From positions 5,952,001-6,016,000 of the forward strand of contig OZ244969.1 of NCBI GenBank assembly GCA_965222725.1: a stretch of DNA of 64,000 nucleotides, given 5' to 3'. The translations under genes were made by a program, and so were the position numbers. Within the stretch, counting starts at the first letter, position 1; each line of letters opens with the position of its first letter. The stretch comes from GCA-2748575 sp965222725 (GTDB lineage Bacteria; Pseudomonadota; Gammaproteobacteria; Pseudomonadales; Ketobacteraceae). The notes beneath the pieces are model-generated. The model saw only the letters and a program-made list of their open reading frames with translations. It made no database searches and was not told the DNA's origin. This document shows, piece by piece, positions 60,787 through 64,000 of this stretch.

Positions 60787-62409
60787 TTACTCATAGTGGT
60801 TTTGATAGACCTTTTCACCGTTAATCCAGGTGCTGATCACGGCGGTTGAATGAATAAACGGATCACCGCTTAACACAACAAAATCGGCTGGCTGATCAAC
60901 CTCTATGCCGGACTTGGACATACCGGTCACACCTTTGGAACCGGCAATGGTATAGGCGTAAACGGCATCATCGTGGCACACCGATTCGTTTTCCAGATAC
61001 ACACTTCCCCCCTTGATTCGGCGTTCCACCGCACACCGCATATTGTGCAGGGGGTCCAGTGGGCCACAGGGGTAGTCAGAACTCATGATTAAACTCACAT
61101 CGGCATCCAGCAATGACTTTAACGGAAGCCCCCGGTAGCGCCCCTTTAATCGCATACTGGAAAACTGCGGTCCATAGTGAGGCAGGAACCCGGGCTGGGC
61201 AGACACCTGAACACCGTATTTGGCGAGTTTTTCGATATTCTGATCATCCAGCACGGTCGCATGCTCAATACACACCCGGGTGGTGATGCCAGATTCAACC
61301 ACACAGTCACAGGCCATATCAACGGCCTGATTGCCCAGTGCGTGGATCTTGATTCGCTCATGACTCTCAGAAAGCTGTGCCAATCTTTCAGTCAATTCAT
61401 CGGGCTCTAACAGGGCGCCTTGTCGATAGAATTTCCCGTTTTTGAAGGAAAACTTCTCTTCCAGCAGTTGCCGCACCGGATAGGGATTCATGCCCTTGAT
61501 CGCATCGCCAATGGTGCCCAGCGTCATTACCAGCGCCTGGGCTGCGTCCACACACATGGCGCATCGATGGGCGCCATCGGTAAAGACTTTGGCGCTGCTG
61601 GGCCCGTTACCAAAACTTTCCAGCGCCTGACCATTACCCGCTGAGCTGACGGGGCCCATGGCGCCAATTTCAGACCAGCTGAGTCGTAATGGGCTTTCTT
61701 CGTTCAGCGCCACCATGTGCTTGCTCATATCCCAGGTCACACCCGGATCATGCACATCGGTGATACCGTATTGCAGATGCCGGTTGGCTTCTGCTCTGAG
61801 GATTTCCTTGAGTTCAGCCTCACCCATGGCCAGGATCAGCGCATCAAAGACCTGCTTCATACAGGAAGAAAACACCTCCTCCCAGACAATTCCCGTTAAG
61901 GCGCCCCGCTTTGTTTCTACAAAATCACTGTTACGGAATTTGCTGACGTTCAAGGCTTCCAGCGCGCGCTCTGACAGGATACCGCGGTGTAATGTCTCGC
62001 AGGCGATAAACACCTTGCGGCCATTGGAAACCTCCTCCAACTCTGCTGCCGTTGGGGGAACCGGGACATCCCATCCATTCCAGTCAACATAGAAGAAAAC
62101 CAGCCAGCCTGATGCGTCTTCCCTGGCAGCCACTTCAACCGCACGTAGCGCATCTTCCTTTGAGTTAAAGCCGGAGCCATTTCTGCAAATGCTTGCAATG
62201 GCGCCTGCAGACAGGTGTGAGTGGCAATCAACAAAGCTGGGCATGACGGTTTTGCCGGCGGCGTCGATCAGCTCCCGCGCCTCGGGGGGCTTGTCATTCT
62301 CAACCCCGACAGCACTGAATTTGCCATTCGTCATGGCCACCCAGCCACGCTGAGGCCTGGGGCGGGCCCCGGCCCACACCATGGCGTTGGTAATAACGAG
62401 ATCGTTCAT
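60787..62409 (-). CDS. YtcJ-like metal-dependent amidohydrolase
   Basis: This 540-residue amidohydrolase-superfamily protein opens with LVITNAMVWAG and has the metal-binding segment MPSFVDCHSHLSAG (HxH, about residues 59-61). Later elements are ITDVHDPG, IHALGNQAVD, CIEHATVL and MSSDYPCGPLDP, which carry the remaining His and Asp ligands. Family members hydrolyse amide or related bonds of small metabolites; the substrate cannot be assigned. It is the first gene of an operon with the TetR regulator, divergent from an FAD-dependent amine-type oxidoreductase. Confidence 0.83.
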   Translation of the reverse strand: MNDLVITNAMVWAGARPRPQRGWVAMTNGKFSAVGVENDKPPEARELIDAAGKTVMPSFVDCHSHLSAGAIASICRNGSGFNSKEDALRAVEVAAREDASGWLVFFYVDWNGWDVPVPPTAAELEEVSNGRKVFIACETLHRGILSERALEALNVSKFRNSDFVETKRGALTGIVWEEVFSSCMKQVFDALILAMGEAELKEILRAEANRHLQYGITDVHDPGVTWDMSKHMVALNEESPLRLSWSEIGAMGPVSSAGNGQALESFGNGPSSAKVFTDGAHRCAMCVDAAQALVMTLGTIGDAIKGMNPYPVRQLLEEKFSFKNGKFYRQGALLEPDELTERLAQLSESHERIKIHALGNQAVDMACDCVVESGITTRVCIEHATVLDDQNIEKLAKYGVQVSAQPGFLPHYGPQFSSMRLKGRYRGLPLKSLLDADVSLIMSSDYPCGPLDPLHNMRCAVERRIKGGSVYLENESVCHDDAVYAYTIAGSKGVTGMSKSGIEVDQPADFVVLSGDPFIHSTAVISTWINGEKVYQNHYE

Positions 62410-62445
62410 AAAAGTCCTGTTCCCCGGGAAGCAACGAAAGTTAAC

Positions 62446-62475
62446 TTGACTTAATCGTACGCGTACGAATATATT
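62446..62475 (+). promoter_or_regulatory. Sigma-70 promoter with a TetR-type operator in its spacer
   Basis: A -35 TTGACT (62446-62451) and -10 TATATT (62470-62475) are separated by 18 bp. The spacer contains the perfect 14-bp palindrome TCGTACGCGTACGA (62455-62468). A repressor bound there would block polymerase on the oxidoreductase gene and perhaps on the divergent amidohydrolase-tetR operon. Confidence 0.65.
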
Positions 62476-62523
62476 CAGTCAACCATCACCAGTCAGAAGC
62501 ACAACCAACAAGAGGCCCAGACG

Positions 62524-63924
62524 ATGCTGGAACGCAACGATGCTATGGAAAAGAACGAGGCCATGAAGAAAAATCACTCATTCTGGCAGTACAAATACGG
62601 CGATTATTCCGCTAACCCGGCACTTGCTCCGGGTTCCTACGAAACGGATGTGCTGGTAATTGGCGCGGGATTCACCGGCTTGACCTGCGCCAGAGAAGTG
62701 CGTAAAGACGCCCCCTCCAAGCGCGTGATGGTGCTCGAAGCCAACGAGATAGGCTTTGGCGCATCGGGCCGTAATGGCGGCTTTAACATGACCCTGTTTG
62801 GCGTTGAACCGGAAGTGACGCTGCTGCGCTGGGGAAAAGACAAAACCCGCGAAGCCCAGGCTTATATGCAACAGGCCGTTAAGTATGTGAAAGATTTGAT
62901 TGAGTCGGAAAATCTGGATTCCGATTATGAGCATACCGGCATGCTGCGGGTTGCCTATACCGACAAGCAGGCACGCAGACTGAAGAAAACCTATGAACTT
63001 TTATCGGGCATTACCAAGCCCGGTAGCTTTGAATACTTCAATGGCGAGGAAACAAAACAACGGTTGAACTGCCCACACATCAAAGGGGCCATCTATGAAC
63101 CGGAAACCGGTATTCTGGACCCTTGCAAACATGTGCGTTCATTAAAAAAACTCGCCGAACGTGAAGGCGCAGAGATATTTGAAAACACCAGAGTAACCAG
63201 TGTATCCCGGGTCAACGGTTCAGCCTTTGTGCAAACGGATGTTGCTACCATTAAAGCCAAAAAGCTGGTCATAGCGACCAATGCCTGGACCCACAATTTA
63301 AAAAGCTCCCCGAAAGTGGCCAACGTACAAGCGCCGGTATGGACCTACCAAATCGTGACGGAGCCACTGACCCCGGAACAGTGGCAAAGCATCAACTGGG
63401 ATGACAGGATGTCTATCGAGGATAACCGCCAGCTGGTTCACTACATGAGAATTACCCGATGCGGACGCATTACCATGGGGGGCGGCAGCATCGGTATTGA
63501 ATACAACGATAAAAAAATGGACCTGTGGAAAAATGAAAACACCTGGTCCGATCTGGAGCAACATCTGAAATGGATGTTTCCAACCCTGAAAGACATAAAG
63601 GTTCATTATAAATGGGGTGGGTGTGTTTCAGTGAATGTGGATATGACCCCTGAAATCGGCTTTATCGGGGACCAGAACATGATCTACGCGACCGGGTGTA
63701 TCGGCCATGGCGTATCCTTGACCCAGCTAAATGGACGACTGATAGCGGATCTGGTGCTTGAAAAAGAGACGAGTCTTTCCCGTTTCTGGATTGTTAATCG
63801 CAAAGCGATTCCCATGCCGCCGGGAAATATATTACGCTACGCGGGCGCCAAGTTGATTGAAGGTGTACTGAAAACTGTCGACTATTATGAAGAAGGCCGG
63901 CTGAAGAACAAATACCGGGAGTGA
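62524..63924 (+). CDS. FAD-dependent amine/amino-acid-type oxidoreductase (DadA/PuuB-like)
   Basis: This 466-residue protein has the dinucleotide-binding motif VLVIGAGFTGLTCAREV (about residues 43-59), an EANEIGFGASGRNGG segment typical of the DAO family near the flavin site, LVIATNAWTH, and a C-terminal YATGCIGHGVSLTQLNGRLIADL stretch. Such enzymes oxidise amines or amino acids with FAD. The ATG at 62524 follows AAGAGGCCCAG. It is divergent from the amidohydrolase-tetR operon and under the palindrome-containing promoter, and is probably cotranscribed with the MOSC-domain gene seven bp downstream. Confidence 0.85.
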   Translation: MLERNDAMEKNEAMKKNHSFWQYKYGDYSANPALAPGSYETDVLVIGAGFTGLTCAREVRKDAPSKRVMVLEANEIGFGASGRNGGFNMTLFGVEPEVTLLRWGKDKTREAQAYMQQAVKYVKDLIESENLDSDYEHTGMLRVAYTDKQARRLKKTYELLSGITKPGSFEYFNGEETKQRLNCPHIKGAIYEPETGILDPCKHVRSLKKLAEREGAEIFENTRVTSVSRVNGSAFVQTDVATIKAKKLVIATNAWTHNLKSSPKVANVQAPVWTYQIVTEPLTPEQWQSINWDDRMSIEDNRQLVHYMRITRCGRITMGGGSIGIEYNDKKMDLWKNENTWSDLEQHLKWMFPTLKDIKVHYKWGGCVSVNVDMTPEIGFIGDQNMIYATGCIGHGVSLTQLNGRLIADLVLEKETSLSRFWIVNRKAIPMPPGNILRYAGAKLIEGVLKTVDYYEEGRLKNKYRE

Positions 63925-63931
63925 GAGAGTA

Positions 63932-64000
63932 ATGATAGAAGTAGGGAAAGTCAGCGAGCTGTGGCGTTATCCTGTTAAGTCCATGGAAGGAAACCTGGTA
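63932..64000 (+). CDS. MOSC-domain protein, N-terminal fragment (runs off the window)
   Basis: Only 23 codons are present: MIEVGKVSELWRYPVKSMEG and three more. The VSELWRYPVKSMEG start is typical of MOSC N-terminal beta-barrel domains, found in molybdenum-cofactor sulfurase-related and amidoxime-reducing proteins. The ATG lies seven bp after the oxidoreductase stop behind GTGAGAGAGTA, suggesting one operon. The catalytic Cys region lies outside the window. Confidence 0.7.
   Translation, partial: MIEVGKVSELWRYPVKSMEGNLV

Overview
The window is gammaproteobacterial chromosome. Conserved housekeeping genes (cca, folK, folB, plsY, tsaD, rpsU, yqeY-like, dnaG, rpoD) lie in the order tsaD, rpsU, yqeY-like, dnaG, rpoD, then a CAU-anticodon tRNA. 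A fatty acyl reductase sits next to a wax ester synthase, a pairing typical of marine lipid-storing, hydrocarbon-degrading bacteria such as Marinobacter relatives. The genus cannot be fixed from sequence reading alone.

Region 1 (1-25170) is ordinary, fairly GC-rich backbone. It holds the 3' end of one ABC1-family kinase gene and a complete second one, an SDR/acyltransferase pair, an MltC-like lytic transglycosylase, an eight-repeat MORN protein, the fatty acyl reductase and a frameshifted WS/DGAT gene, a FabR-like repressor, an HDOD protein, an EamA transporter, and then the cca-fol-plsY-tsaD-rpsU-dnaG-rpoD block.

Region 2 (25170-58800) begins just after the tRNA and is a dense accessory and defence island. 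Its left part (25.5-41.8 kb) is visibly AT-rich and encodes a DNA phosphorothioation system. RHH, SspB (DUF4007), SspC (ATPase) and SspD (DndC-like) run on the minus strand straight into SspF/DptF, SspG/DptG and SspH/DptH. A phosphorothioation-associated methyltransferase and a small HTH protein converge on them from the other side. No cysteine desulfurase (SspA) gene is present. Next to it (42.0-47.4 kb) is a Tn7-like transposition module: TniQ, a TnsC-type AAA ATPase, a TnsA-TnsB fusion and an HTH regulator. Upstream of the regulator lie a 32-bp perfect palindrome and a repeated 13-bp motif. Then come an AbiEi/AbiEii type IV toxin-antitoxin pair under a 61-nt nested palindrome, a complete Wadjet system (JetABCD) and a Fic protein.

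Region 3 (58.8-64 kb) holds a double-Kazal lipoprotein, a TetR regulator with an amidohydrolase, a divergent FAD-dependent amine oxidoreductase and the start of a MOSC-domain gene. A TetR-type palindrome sits inside the spacer of the oxidoreductase promoter.

Reading of the whole: genes for sequence-specific DNA sulfur modification, phosphorothioate-dependent restriction, plasmid cutting by an SMC-type machine and abortive infection are stacked at one tRNA-linked site. The Tn7-like genes are the only transposition machinery, and the phosphorothioation cluster may be their cargo. Family names come from recognisable motifs and gene order, not from database searches.
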